A stretch of DNA of 64,000 nucleotides from Dryas octopetala. Lineage: Eukaryota; Streptophyta; Magnoliopsida; Rosales; Rosaceae. The stretch is from NCBI GenBank assembly GCA_963921425.1, contig OY992834.1, positions 8,229,271 through 8,293,270 of the forward strand. Direction: 5' to 3'. A model generated the notes under the pieces. That model did no database searches. It was not told the DNA's origin and saw nothing but the letters and a program-made list of their open reading frames with translations. Position numbers and translations under genes: made by a program. Of this stretch, positions 1 to 11,997 are shown one piece after another (position 1 is the stretch's first letter; each line of letters starts with the position of its first letter).

Positions 1-382
1 CAGGTTGCTTCCCGCCCAACCTCGCCACATCAGTCCTGACCCAAAGTGTTTCCCTCCAAAACACACTGCCACGTGGTCTGACACACTACACATCAGATTA
101 GAATAATAATAAAATATAGTATTTTAAGAATGATTTGAAGCAACACTGCCGTTGCAGAATCGCAATGGAAATCAATGTGAATCTTGAAACCATGCGCCAT
201 TGAAGAGCCATCCATGCTTATAATTAAGGCAGCACAAGTGCAGAGAATTAAATATCTACGGGCATTAGAAGGATTTATGCTTAGTAAATCTCTGGGTTGC
301 TCATCTTTAGACTTTAGGGTTCTTGAGTTTCTTTCTTTCTTTCTTTGTACTTCTCATCTTTGTAGGTTCGTTGAGACTGAAA

Positions 383-765
383 TGGAGTGGGTAAGATGTG
401 GTTGCGGATCCAAACCAACCATGTTAACCTCTTGGACAGATTTGAATCCCGGGAGGAGGTTCATTCGATGTCCCAGATATGGGGTATCTATGTTTGATGC
501 TTAATGCTAGGTGATGTTAATTTCTTGACTTAATTGAACTTTTTTGTTGTTTTTGTAATATGCAGTGAAGAGGAGGTTGTCAGTTTGGGGATTGGTTGGA
601 CCCCCCAATTTGTGAACATTCCAGAGTTGTCATACCAGGCCTGTTGAAGAAAATGAACAAGGTTGAAGATGAATTGAAGATGGCTCAAAGGAAAAATAAA
701 GTGTTATGGGCTGTGCTGGTGTGTGGTTGGCTGCTAGCTTATATGTTTTATGTGAATTCGATTTA
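383..765 (+). pseudogene. GRF-type zinc-finger small protein inside the MULE
   Basis: Exon 1 (383-483) starts MEWVRCGCGSKPTMLTSW and has the GRF zinc-finger signature: CxC, then TSWTDLNPGRRF and a CP. After a candidate intron (GT at 484, AG ending at 565) the frame continues with GGCQFGDW, DPPIC and a helix LLKKMNKVEDEL. It ends in a hydrophobic segment (WAVLVCGWLLAYMFYV) and a TAG at 763-765. This is the layout of plant At4g04775-like GRF proteins: zinc finger, coiled coil, C-terminal membrane anchor. With the apparent splice sites the first codon of exon 2 is TGA, so either another junction is used or the copy is nonsense-mutated. It lies tail to tail with the transposase gene. Function unknown. 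Confidence 0.6.
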
Positions 766-1595
766 GGGGTTGCTGGATGAAGGTTGAAGATGACTCATTT
801 TGGTTAATGGGTGGCACATGGCTTATCTATGGTTATTTAACTTATTTTAGTGGGGTTTGCTTTTGCTGTTATATTTTGCACCCTCACCATTTGTCTTGGA
901 AAGGTTTATTTTGTGTCAATTATTATTGTACTTCACCATATTTAAATTTCTCATTTATGGAATGAAAAATGGCTTTCCCCTTGCCATTTAATGTTGTAAT
1001 ATTTGCAGAAAAAAGACACTTACATTATTGTTCTAAACATGTCCCAGAATTGGTAAAAAACAAACATCCTAAAAAGTAGCAATATTCATCCATAATCAAT
1101 GGCATAAACAACTTCATAAAATGATAAAATAAAAACCATATGCCATTTCGAGATGTCATTTTTTTCAAGCACATATATATATATATATATATATTATCTG
1201 CAATACAAAGCAAAATGTGGCAGAGATCAACATTATACATCTGTCCAAAATATGTCCAAACCACATATCCAAAACCTATCCAACATGACTGCAACTATTT
1301 GTCCAAAATGCCTGCATGTGTCTGTTCAAAATGCATGCATCATATAATGATTGTCCAAAGCAAAATATGTTCCAAAATCAAAACCAAATGTCCAAAATAT
1401 GCATATGCTAATTTCCATCATCTAATTGCTGCTGGGGGGGAGGCCTGGGAAGACTGAGTTGGTGATGGGCCAGAGTTGGTTGTAGTTTGGGATGACTGTT
1501 CTATTGCAGGAGCATTGACTGTTGTACGGGAAGACCTCATACTCTGTCTTGTAGTGGCAGAGGTACCCTCCTAAGCAGAAATACAAAAAATGCTT

Positions 1596-4400
1596 TCATA
1601 TAAAAATCAAGCATCCATACATTAATTGAGCAGAAATATTAAAAAATGCAAAACCAAAATACAATTCACCAAATATGCATACCTGAACAGTGGAATTTTG
1701 GTTGTTATTCCTAGCTGGCCTCTGTCTTGGAGGCAAGTTTCTGACATAGGTTCTAACATTGTGCCCATTTTGCTTGCAGTGGCTGCATTTCAGAGTTTTT
1801 TGCTCTCTCCTCCCTAAATCAGTCTGCGCTGACAATGGCCTAGTTGTCTCATCTGTGCACTTCTTCCTCTTGGTCCTAGGTCTCCCTGGCTGCCTAGTGT
1901 TCTTAGGGGGGCCAATTGTAGGTCCATATGTGGGTTCCCAATGCATCATCCTAACCAGAGGATTTATAAGACAATTATAAGACTTAAAGTATCTGCTCTT
2001 TAAATAAAAAGGGTCCACTAACTTCTCTGGGTCCTGTCTAATGAATTTACAAGCTCCACATGTATGTACACATGAGATTCCTGTTAAGTCAAACCTCTTA
2101 CAAGTGCAAGAATTTGGATCAAAGTCCACAGTGTGTATATTAGCCCATCCACCATCAACTTGATATTTTTTCCCTCCATTCCAGGTTACCACATACCTGG
2201 CACAATTCATCATGTTCTCCTGCACCTTCTTTAAGACTTTTGGACATATTGCCCCAACAGCATGTTCTCTCATTTTGTCTCTCCTCACCTGGATCCTCTT
2301 CATCAACATGGTCCTAATCATCTCGAGCATTGTTAGGATGGGCTTTCCCCTTGCCTTCAAAATGACAGCATTGAAGCTTTCACAAAGGTTGTTTAGGAGC
2401 ATGTCACACTTAGGCCATGTGCTAAAGTATGCTCTGCTCCAATGTTGAGGTGGCCTCTCCAACAACTAATTATAAGCCTCTCCATTCAAACTCCTAACAT
2501 CCTCCATTGCCCTCTTCCAGTAAGCAGGTGTGGTCGCCCTTGTGCAACTCCATAGGGCATTCTTCAATGCCATGCCTTTGTAGTCCTTATTGAAATTTGT
2601 GTACAAATGCCTTACACAAAACCTGTGTTTGCAATTTGGAAAGACATCTTGTATAGCTGGAAGCAGCCCCTTCTGCTGATCATAAATGAATGTGAAACCA
2701 TCCTCATTGACAATGTCAAGATCATCTGCAAGAAATTTCAGAAACCAAGTCCAAGAGTCTTTATTCTCCATCTCTACTACTGCATATGCAATAACCCAGC
2801 TCTCCTCATTTGCATCAACTCCCACATCTGATAATAATTGACCACCAAAGACACCTTTTAGATGGCACCCATCAAGTCCCACCAATGGTCTACACCCTTT
2901 CTTGAAACCCTCTTTGCAAGCATCTAAACATATATACACCTTGAGAAAATTCTCATCTTCCACTTGCATATATCTTTGCAGTAGTGCCAGGGTTAGTCTT
3001 CCTGAGCTCACCACAGTAGTCCCACAACCTCAAATACTGCTCTGCATATGTGTCTTCGATCACTTTCTTAGCCATTTTCAAACCTCTATACGCTTGCTGC
3101 CAACTGACCTTAATATTCCATTCTTGCTGGACTGTCTGCCTGAATGACTCTATAGGCCAAGTTGGGTTAATCTTGATCCTGTCCATATACATATTAGCTA
3201 CCCATCCACTATATACATTGCGGTTGGCATGGTTCATTAAACATGTGTGTTGTATGTTCAGCTTTTTCACTTGTAGAGTGTCTTCCCTAAACATCTTCCC
3301 TGCTCTAATTTTCCATGTGCAATCACTAGCACATTCTGCATTCAACTTCCACAACTCATTCCTGGAAAGTTTAATACTCCCATAGCCATTCTTGATTGAA
3401 TACATCCTCAGAGCTTGTCTAAAGATGTCTGCATCCATGAATTCATCCCAATGCAAAACTTTGGGTTTTCCAAATCTGTTTTAGGATTGAATTCAGGCCA
3501 CCTAATATTCTCTGAGGATTTATCATCACTGTCACGGTCACTATATAGCTCCTATGTGTGGTATCCTTCCTCAAAGTCCTCTACCTCCTCTAAATCTAAA
3601 CTTTCCCTCATCCTTTGTGTTGCAGGCATGTAGTTGAAACTCCCTCTCTTATTTGGGCCTTCTCACTTCCTCACCTTGGGCCGCATTTCTCTCCTCAGAT
3701 TGAGCCTCATGATGCTCCTTAAGTTGGGCATCTGGCTGTGGCTCTTGTGGCTCCTCATGTTGGGCCTCATTCCCTTCCACTCCAGTTTGGGCCTCATGTG
3801 GCTCCTCAGGTTGGGCCTCATTCCCTTCCATTCCAGTTTGGGCCCCATTGTTCTCCATAATATCAATATTCTCATCAACAAACCTCTTGAACACATTATG
3901 ATCTTCATCTGGTCCATAGTCATAGTCCACAAAGTCATCAGGAAGTCTTAATTCTTCCATTCCAGTCTGGGCTTCATGTTGGGTATGTAGTATCTCTTCA
4001 AATTGGGTTCAGGGGTGTTCCTAGGTTGTTATGACTCCATGTTGCCTGGTACATCATCATCCAACTCCTCAAGCACTACAGTACTAGGCAACCTCTTACT
4101 CATATCAACATACTCCTTGTGCCTGAAATATGCATCCTCAGGAGACAAGTGCTCAAAAAACATATCCAAAATATATGTGTCATCTCTGATATAATTACAC
4201 ATTCCCACCACATCACTCTCCCATTCAAGCTAAGTAATGTCATCCTCAAAATCAACTCCTGGCACCTTGTAATAGTAAAAAACAAATGTCTCCCCATATC
4301 CCAATTTCGTTGCCTTCTTATCTATTTCTGCCAAAGAAATCATATCAGCGTCACAATGATCAACCCATTTGACATTTCCCCCTACAAATCTGTATCTCCC
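1596..4400 (-). pseudogene. mudrA-like MULE transposase, disrupted
   Basis: Read on the minus strand, the pieces follow the family order. An N-terminal segment (about 4297-4029) resembles the PB1-like region of plant MULE transposases. An acidic Glu/Gln/Pro stretch (3960-3649) has repeated NEAQ/EEP units. Then come the transposase N-terminal region (3456-2953), the DDE core with PLVGLDGCHLKG and IYDQQKG-type motifs (3014-2466), and a C-terminal part with a SWIM zinc finger (C-x-C then C-x-H, about 2110-2050) and a CCHC knuckle. Breaks seen: a frameshift around 2990-2970 in an ATATAT tract, an in-frame TAG at 2468-2466, and Tyr in place of the last knuckle Cys. These point to an inactive copy. 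Confidence 0.85.
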
Positions 4401-5676
4401 AGTTCTCCACTATGATGCAATCTGATTGAGAATTTTTCAAGAATAACTGTACAAAAACAAGACCCAAGTCAGAGGGACTGTGTTTGTCAAAAGTGAAAAC
4501 TCTAGCCTAATTTGACCATATACATATGAACCTATAAAAAGTGTGAATATTCCCTCAACCCAAGTCAGATGCATCTAGGACCACTAAAATCTGCACTATC
4601 AGTTGAATATTCCCTCAACAAACTTTCAAAACCCTAAACCCAATAAAGTCTCCCACTACCAAACAAAGTACGACTTTTTAAATGCAAAACAAACTAGTAT
4701 AAAATGAACCCTTTGCACCCTTAACCTTCTAAACCCTAAAAATGATGAATATAAAACCAAAAAAGGTTGAAAATATTTCTTACCATATGTCGGAATGTCG
4801 TAGACATTATCTGGGCGAAATTTCCAACCCATTTTGGCCTCTAGATGTTGTCTTCAGCAAAGTGCAAGCGTTGACGGAACAGATCTAAAGATTCAGTGAT
4901 TAGGGCTTTCGCAATCTACAGCTTTAGTGATTCAGTTTCGTGGGTGGATCTCTGCCTCTTCGTCTGGGTCTGTGTTTTTTGAACAGAAAAAATGGTTTTA
5001 CACTTTCGAGTTTTTTGGGTTTGCCTCTTCATTTTTCTGGGCTCTGTTTGTATCCCTATGTTCTTTTTTCTTTTTCTTTTTTTATTAATTTTAATGACAG
5101 GTGGACCACGTGGCAATGTGTTTTGGAGGGAAACACTTTGGGTTAGGACTGATGTGGCGAGGTTGGGCGGGAAGCAACCTGGGGCCGACATGTCAATGCC
5201 AGATATTGGGTTCATTTATGCCACGTCAGCAGTTAACAGACCTCTTGACGGTCAGACAAACGGAGGTATTCAATTGACAAAAAACATAAGTTGATGTACC
5301 TGAATGAAAATTTTTGAACTAGAGATACCCAGTTGATAAGTGATTTATAGTTGAAGTATTTATATGTAATTAACCCAAAATTTAGTGTACGCTTGTACAT
5401 GTAAAAATTTGTATAATCACTAATTCGTTTCGTGCCATAGAACCCTAAAAACTCCACTAAGTACGATAAAAGTGTCCATGGGAAGAATCAACGAAAAATG
5501 GACATCACATTCCATGCAAAACACGACTTATCGTATTGTTACCATGTCGTTTTCTCTAATAAACGACATGTCAATAACATATTATCAATTACCGACGAGC
5601 AAAATGCGCAAAACCTCCCCAAAGTCTCCGCAAAGCTCCGAATAGCTCACTCTATGCAACCTCTCTATCTTCATCC

Positions 5677-8600
5677 ATGGAGGTTCTTTATTCTTCTGTC
5701 CCAACCAACCCCAAATTTCTCTCTCAAATTTCACCTTTCCTTACCGAATTTCCCACCAAGTCTTGTAACAAGAAAAACCCATTTGGATACAACTTCGAGC
5801 TCCACAAAAACCCATCATTTTCAATCTATTTACTCTCATATAACAGCAGAAAGTTTCAAGCTTTAGCTCACTTTGGTCGACCCACGAGCCGCAGAAACTC
5901 GCTGAGGAAGAAGCTCATCGACGAGCAAAAGGTGAGCCAGAATTCCATTCCTTTAAGCCCAAATTCTGATTTTCAGTTTTTGAATAGTAATTTTGATGAT
6001 TCTGAGAGTGTCTTAGAGAAAGTGGAGTGTGATAGCGTGAAAGAGAGTAGATTTAGTAATGGGATTGCTGATGATAGTGTAGCTGAAAAGGTTAATGTGA
6101 AAGAATCAAATGCAAAACGTTTTGGTGAATCTGTTTTGATGAGTAAATTGGAAAGTTGGGTTGAGCAGTATAAGAGAGATACTGAGTACTGGGGCCTTGG
6201 TTCTGGTCATATTTTTACAATTGTTCAGGACTCTGATGGAAATGTGAAAACGGTTTCGGTTAATGAGGGTGAAATCTTGAGAAGAAGTCGAGTTGAGCCA
6301 CGGGAACTGGAGGACTCAGCAGAGGTGAACTTGAAAATTTTGCACGCAGAGAGTTTAGCTGGAGAGATGGAGAGCGGGAAAAATGTGATTCCGAGGAATA
6401 GTTCAGTAGCCAAGTTTGTTGTTGAAGGTGAGGAATCTGGTTTTATGAAGGCAATTCAAGGTTTTCCTCATCGACCGGATTTCTTACCAAAGCTATCTAG
6501 AGTTGGGAGAATGGTGTTGTATGGTTTTATTGCATTGTGGGCATTGAAGAAGTTGTTCACTTTTGGAAATCAAGAAGAAAAATACACGGAATTGGAGAAG
6601 GAAATGATGAGGAGAAAGATAAAATCAAGAAAAGAGAAAGAGATGTTAGAAAAGGGCAGTGTCGAAGTTGTCCAAGTATCTTCAGAAATGCCACTGGTAT
6701 CTTATGAAATGCCTAGGCTGGATAAGGAAGAACTTATGACCACTATTGTGAGAGCAAAATTGTCAAATGGTAACCTGGCTTTACGAGATTCTTCAAATTC
6801 CATGACCACTAAAGCTATGGATTTTGATGACAAAGTTCAGGAAATCAGAAATATGGCCAGGGAAGCGCGTGAAGTTGAGGGTATGGAAAGTAAAGATAGA
6901 AAAGAAATTCAGACTGTGAATGATGAGTTCTCCAATGAAATCAAAGTTGTCAAACAGCATATAGAAGAGGGGGAAAATATTCTAACTAGCCTTTTAAATG
7001 GAGATCGCAGACAGACTACGGGTAGCAATGATACTGCATTTCTTAATACGTTAGATTGTGTAGAGGATGTGGATATTCAGACTTCTGGTACTTCACATGT
7101 AGAAGTTTCGGAGGATAGGCAAAGCACTAAACAGGATCTAAAAGACAGTGAACAGAATTTACACTTAGCAGATGATGCTCCTTTTAGTGATTCAAACAAG
7201 TCCAAGAACAATTCTACTCAAGTAAAACCAAGGGTCATAAGGTCAGTGAAAGAAGCTAGGGAGTACCTTTCCAAAAAACGTGACAAACAAAAGAAAACTC
7301 TAGAGCCCCAGTTTGAACCTGTGGTAGGAAGTGATGCTCCTGTAAGGCTACAAAACGATAAAGGCTTTGGTACCAATGGGAGCCAGGGACTGGGCATGGC
7401 TAACAACGTATTCACACATGCGATTCCGGATGGAACATCTGATTCTCCATCTACCAAAACTGCTTCTGAAGATTGTAGTCTGAAGGATAAGAAATTTGAT
7501 GCTATAAAGATTGATAAACTTGATGACACTGAGAAAAGATACATCATGAATAATGTTCAAAAGCAACAAATTTCTTTGGATCATGAAGGTAATGGCAGCA
7601 ATGCAATGACAGAACCATCTGTAAAGGATGAGAACTGGATGGAGAAAAATTTTAATGAATTTGAACCCATAGTTAAGAAGATTGGAGTTGGTTTTAGAGA
7701 CAATTACATTGTTTCAAGAAAAAAAGGAGATCAACAATCGAGTACGAGTTCTGACATGATGCAGCTTGGGTCAAACGAGGAAGATGACAGTGAACTTGAA
7801 TGGATGAAAGATGATAGTCTTAGGGAAATTGTTCTTCAGGTTCGAGAAAATGAGTTGGGAGGGAGAGATCCCTTTTATATGATGGATGCTGAAGATAAGG
7901 TTGCATTCTTCAAGGGTCTTGAGAAGGAAGTTGAGAAAGAGAATAAAAAGCTATCAAAATTGCATGAGTGGCTCCATTCAAACATTGAAAACCTCGATTA
8001 TGGGGCAGGTAAGTAATCTGTTTTGGGCTCTTAACTATTGATCCGCATTTCAGCATCGAGGAATATAGATGTTTATATTTTCATCTTTTTTAAGTTTATG
8101 AATTAGTACTATGCTGAGATGTTTCAAATTTTTACCACAACCAGTTCAATAACCCCCCATAGGTTTGTTCTGTTGGCAGTTTTCTCTTCTCTTTGTAATT
8201 GTTAGCTAGACTGGTTCCTTACTAGATACCATGGCCGCATGTTAGGCCAATTAAGACTATGAATTAATATGTTCTTGCCTCTTGGACATGGAAAGTGGAA
8301 AGGGGTGGTAGCTTTTAGGTTTAAAGCCTTACCAAGCAATGAAAAGATATATGATTTCTATTTACATATGTACACATGACATTTCAGATTTCAAAGTGCT
8401 TGTGCTGATAGAAATTTTTGCTTTTCCTGTAGATGGTATCAGCTTGTATGATCCACCGGAAAAAATTATACCACGCTGGAAAGGTCCCCCTTTAGAGAAG
8501 AGTCCCGAGTTCTTCAATTATTTCCTAGAGCAGCGGGAGGCAATTTTTGCTGGAAATGCTGGGATTTCATATCCTGTAAAGAATGATGAGAAGAACTTAC

Positions 8601-10836
8601 TTCAGAAGTCAACAGAATCCCAATCCCATGAGAATATTGCCACTTCTTCAGCAGGAAATGATCCAAATAAGAAGAACAATAAAAATTCAAAGATTGTTAT
8701 AGAAGGCAGTGATGGTTCTGTTAGAGCTGGAAAAAAATCAGGGAAGGAGTTTTGGCAACACACAAAGAAATGGTCCCAGGGGTTTTTGGAATCCTACAAC
8801 GCAGAGACAGACCCAGAAATTAAAACCACTATGAGGGAAATGGGGAAGGATTTGGATCGATGGATCACTGAAAAAGAAATCCAGGAAGCTGCTGATTTGA
8901 TGAACAAATTGCCTGAAAAAAATAAGAAATTCATGGAAAAGAAACTCAGCAAGCTTAAGAGAGAGATGGAATTGTTTGGACCACAAGCTGTAGTGAGCAA
9001 ATATCGTGAATATGCAGAAGAAAAGGAAGAAGATTACTTGTGGTGGCTAGATCTTCCATATGTGCTGGTAAGCTAGATATGCATTTTGGCTTTCCTGCCA
9101 TATGGTGGTAGTTTGATAAACATTGTTAGTTCATTCCCTGATAGTTTAAATTTATGGAGTCATAGGTTGTCTAATGTGGTATCAAAAAATTCCAGGATGT
9201 CATGGTTTCCAAACCTATCATTCTCATTTCCCACCTATTTGTTAATTTGTAAGATGGAGATGCAGGGTGGGGCTGCACCTATATGTTTATCTTTTCCTAC
9301 CTCTCCCCAGATAGGATGAAGTTGCTCATGAGAAAAGTTGCACATAAGGGTGATAACCTGATGTACATTGTTAGCTCATTTCCTGATAGCTTAAGTTTTT
9401 GGGGGCCTAATAGTTGTCTAACAGTCCTTATATGCCACTTTTCTGACAAAGCAAATGTCAATATTGTGCAAATCAGATTCTACCATGTTGCTTCTTTTTC
9501 GTCTTCTTTTATTTTTTTGGATTTAAATTTTCAACTTAATCTCAATTTTCTACTAACCATCTTGGTTTTATGTTTTATATAGATATTTCCCAGATTATAC
9601 AGAAAATACTCCATAAATAGCTTATTCTCTCTTTATTTTTCAGTGCATCGAGTTGTACACAGTTGATAATGAAGAACAAAGAATAGGTTTTTATTCACTG
9701 GAGATGGCTGCAGATCTTGAATTGGAACCAAAGCCGTATCATGTGATTGCTTTCGAGGACACTAATGATTGCAAAAATCTTTGTTACATCATCCAGGCTC
9801 AAATGGATATGCTTGGGAAAGGCCATGCCTTTGTTGTTGCCCATCCACCTAAGGTAAAATACTTATTTCTATGCGGAAAATAATTTTTCCAGTAGATCCT
9901 CATCTTGCCATGCAATTTATGGTCATAGTAAAATTATCATGTGTCTCAAGAAAGGCTGCTTGGGTGGAGCTGGCTGATTCTTGGTTTCCATGCCACTGGG
10001 AAACATGACTTTTATGGTTTTTCCTTTTTAAGTCGAGATTTAAGATCTGATGCTCTATTGTTATCCAATTACAAAATTAATCTCTTTGCTGACTCCTTGG
10101 TCAACTGTTCCCTTTCTATCCAATATATGTAGATGATAGGGATATAATTTACTATTGCCTTTAGTCTAATTTTTCTTTATCTGTTGAGATGGGTGACCTA
10201 ATTATCCTTAACTGTCACTTAACCCCCCTCCAGGATGCTTTTCGGGAAGCCAAAGCAAATGGCTTCGGTGTAACTGTCATTAGGAAAGGGGAGATTCAGC
10301 TCAATGTGGACCAAACTTTGGAAGAAGTGGAGGAACAGATCGCTGAAATTGGAAGCAAAATATACCATGATAAGATTATGCAGGAGCGCTCTATGGATAT
10401 AAGCTCATTGATGAAGGGTGTATTTGGTTTCAGTGGCAAACCTACGAAGAGGTAACTTCTTTATTCTGGTAAAGTTGTTTCCATACAATACTTACTTGCC
10501 TGGCATGTGGCACAGAACATCATTGTACTCTATCTTCAAAGTAGTAACATTATGTGTATCTTGGTTGTCTTGATTGCAGAAAAAGATCAAAAAAGATGAT
10601 GAAGGGTGCAATTGGTTTCGGTGGAAAACCATCCAAGAGGTAATTTCTTGATTCTGGTGGAGTTGTTTCCAGACAATACATACTTACCTGGCTTGGCTCA
10701 CAAAAGCATTTTATAATTGCTATGTTATCATTGTATTCTATTTTCTAAGTAGGCACATTTTGTATATCTTGGTTGTCTTGATTGCAGAAAAAGATCAAAG
10801 CAGATGCCGAAGAAGCCTAGCAAGAAAGAATGGTGA
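5677..10836 (+). CDS. EMB1703: EMBRYO DEFECTIVE 1703-like chloroplast protein
   Basis: Six exons read open for 1,167 aa: 5677-8008, 8433-9067, 9644-9853, 10234-10451, 10580-10639 and 10788-10836, all GT-AG and phase-consistent. The N-terminus is Ser/Pro/Asn-rich like a plastid transit peptide, followed by the family signature HFGRPTSRRNSLRKKL. One hydrophobic stretch (about residues 282-292, MVLYGFIALWALKKLF) may be a membrane span. Long Lys/Glu-rich coiled-coil regions follow, then the conserved C-terminal part with DPPEKIIPRWKGPP and CIELYTVDNE. Arabidopsis EMB1703 (At3g61780) is needed for embryo development; its biochemical role is not known to me. The C-terminus is a Lys/Arg-rich tail built from near-duplicate exons. 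The start is the first ATG of the long ORF. Confidence 0.9.
10411..10806 (+). repeat. Tandem duplication covering the penultimate exon of EMB1703
   Basis: The stretch from 10411 (end of exon 4, its intron and the start of exon 5) recurs from 10599, an offset of 188 bases, and the second copy is about 20 bases longer. Both copies encode MKG..GF.GKP.KR, carry closely matching introns and end in the same TTGGTTGTCTTGATTGCAG acceptor. Exon 5 is 60 bases, exactly 20 codons, so the duplication adds 20 residues without changing the frame. Confidence 0.9.
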
Positions 10837-11997
10837 TGCTTGATCATATATTCTCCAAGAGACAACCACAATGATTGGCCATGAAAGAAGTTCATGGTAA
10901 TGTAGGCTTTTGATGCCTACTTCACATTCTTGCTCTGGTTGCATAAATGCTGGACAAACTTTGTACAAGCAATCGGAGCTACCATGACTTGGCGCAAGCC
11001 ATTTACCTTTCAGGTCACCTTTTGCCCACGTCGTTGGTGTCACCCATTCGTATAGCAGGTGCTTGAAGTTTGCACCTGTTTGGTGCTAGCAAAGTATATA
11101 TGTCGGGCATTGGACAGCCATGCTTGTTTCATTTGCATTCTGTCTCACCCAAGGCTGGAGATCGATTGCAGTTCAGCAAGCTCTCAATTCCCTGGTTGGT
11201 TGCTGTTCCAGATTTGGTTTGTGGTGTACGTACAAGTTCCCACTCCTCATTCATAGCCAGATAATCTGGGAAGTGATAATCCCTTTAACTTGTCATTTGG
11301 ATATTTGCTTTAACTTGTGCATAAATATAGAACCTTACTCTATTTTTGCCTGTATCAATCTCTCCTAGTTTCTTAAATGAAGATTCAGTCATTGTACTCC
11401 ATAGCCTAAAACGTTCAGCAGTACTGGAAACAGTCTTTCTTACTTCACTGGTTTGAAATTTGAGTGAGAAATATAAAAAAAAAAAAAAAAAAAAATCAGA
11501 TCTCTGGTTCTTTCTGCAAATCAAAATTGATGTGAAGTAAAAGTATACCACAAGATCTGATGGTTCGCTCGACCAACTAGAACCAAAACAAATCGGATTG
11601 TAATATTGTAATTACCTTCTCATTTTAAAGATGAGTTATACAACATATATATAATCTGGACCACATGTTCAATGTGTTTTTCAATATGTTCATTAAGTAT
11701 AAACTATAATCTGCACGAGGTTTTAACCTAGGACGTTGACGTCATCCCGGATCTGCCTACAATTACCGAGGAGAAAAAGTAATACAAGCATTACGAACCT
11801 AACAAATGAAATTTCTGTTACCATACCAAACTTGAATGCTTTTACAAAGAAAAAGAAAATATCACGAGTAAATCACGACCAAACTTCAGGTCCCATTCAA
11901 AAGGAAATTAAGTCTTAAAGGAAAAAGAAAAAATACAGCATACGAGATTCATATACACTGATATATACCTATGTTCTCCACATATTCAACATTCCTG
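10837..11997. other. Shared 3' region between convergent genes
   Basis: This holds the presumed 3' UTRs of EMB1703 (+) and the PI4-kinase gene (-), an A-run at 11476-11496 and AT-rich spacer. No further gene is recognisable. Confidence 0.6.

Larger units (their letters stand above)
1..5376 (-). mobile_element. Mutator-like (MULE) transposon, left end cut by window
   Basis: Bases 1-80 are the near-perfect reverse complement of about 5102-5181, so they are inner parts of long terminal inverted repeats. The right repeat runs on to about 5376, where the sequence read inward begins GGGTTAATTAC, a GGG-type MULE end. By symmetry the left end lies roughly 195 bases before the window. Between the repeats are a minus-strand mudrA-like transposase (about 4400-1600) and a plus-strand GRF zinc-finger gene (383-765) facing it. 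An (AT)n run is at 1171-1193. The 9-bp target duplication cannot be tested because the left end is missing. Both element genes carry disruptions, so the copy is probably no longer autonomous. Confidence 0.9.
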
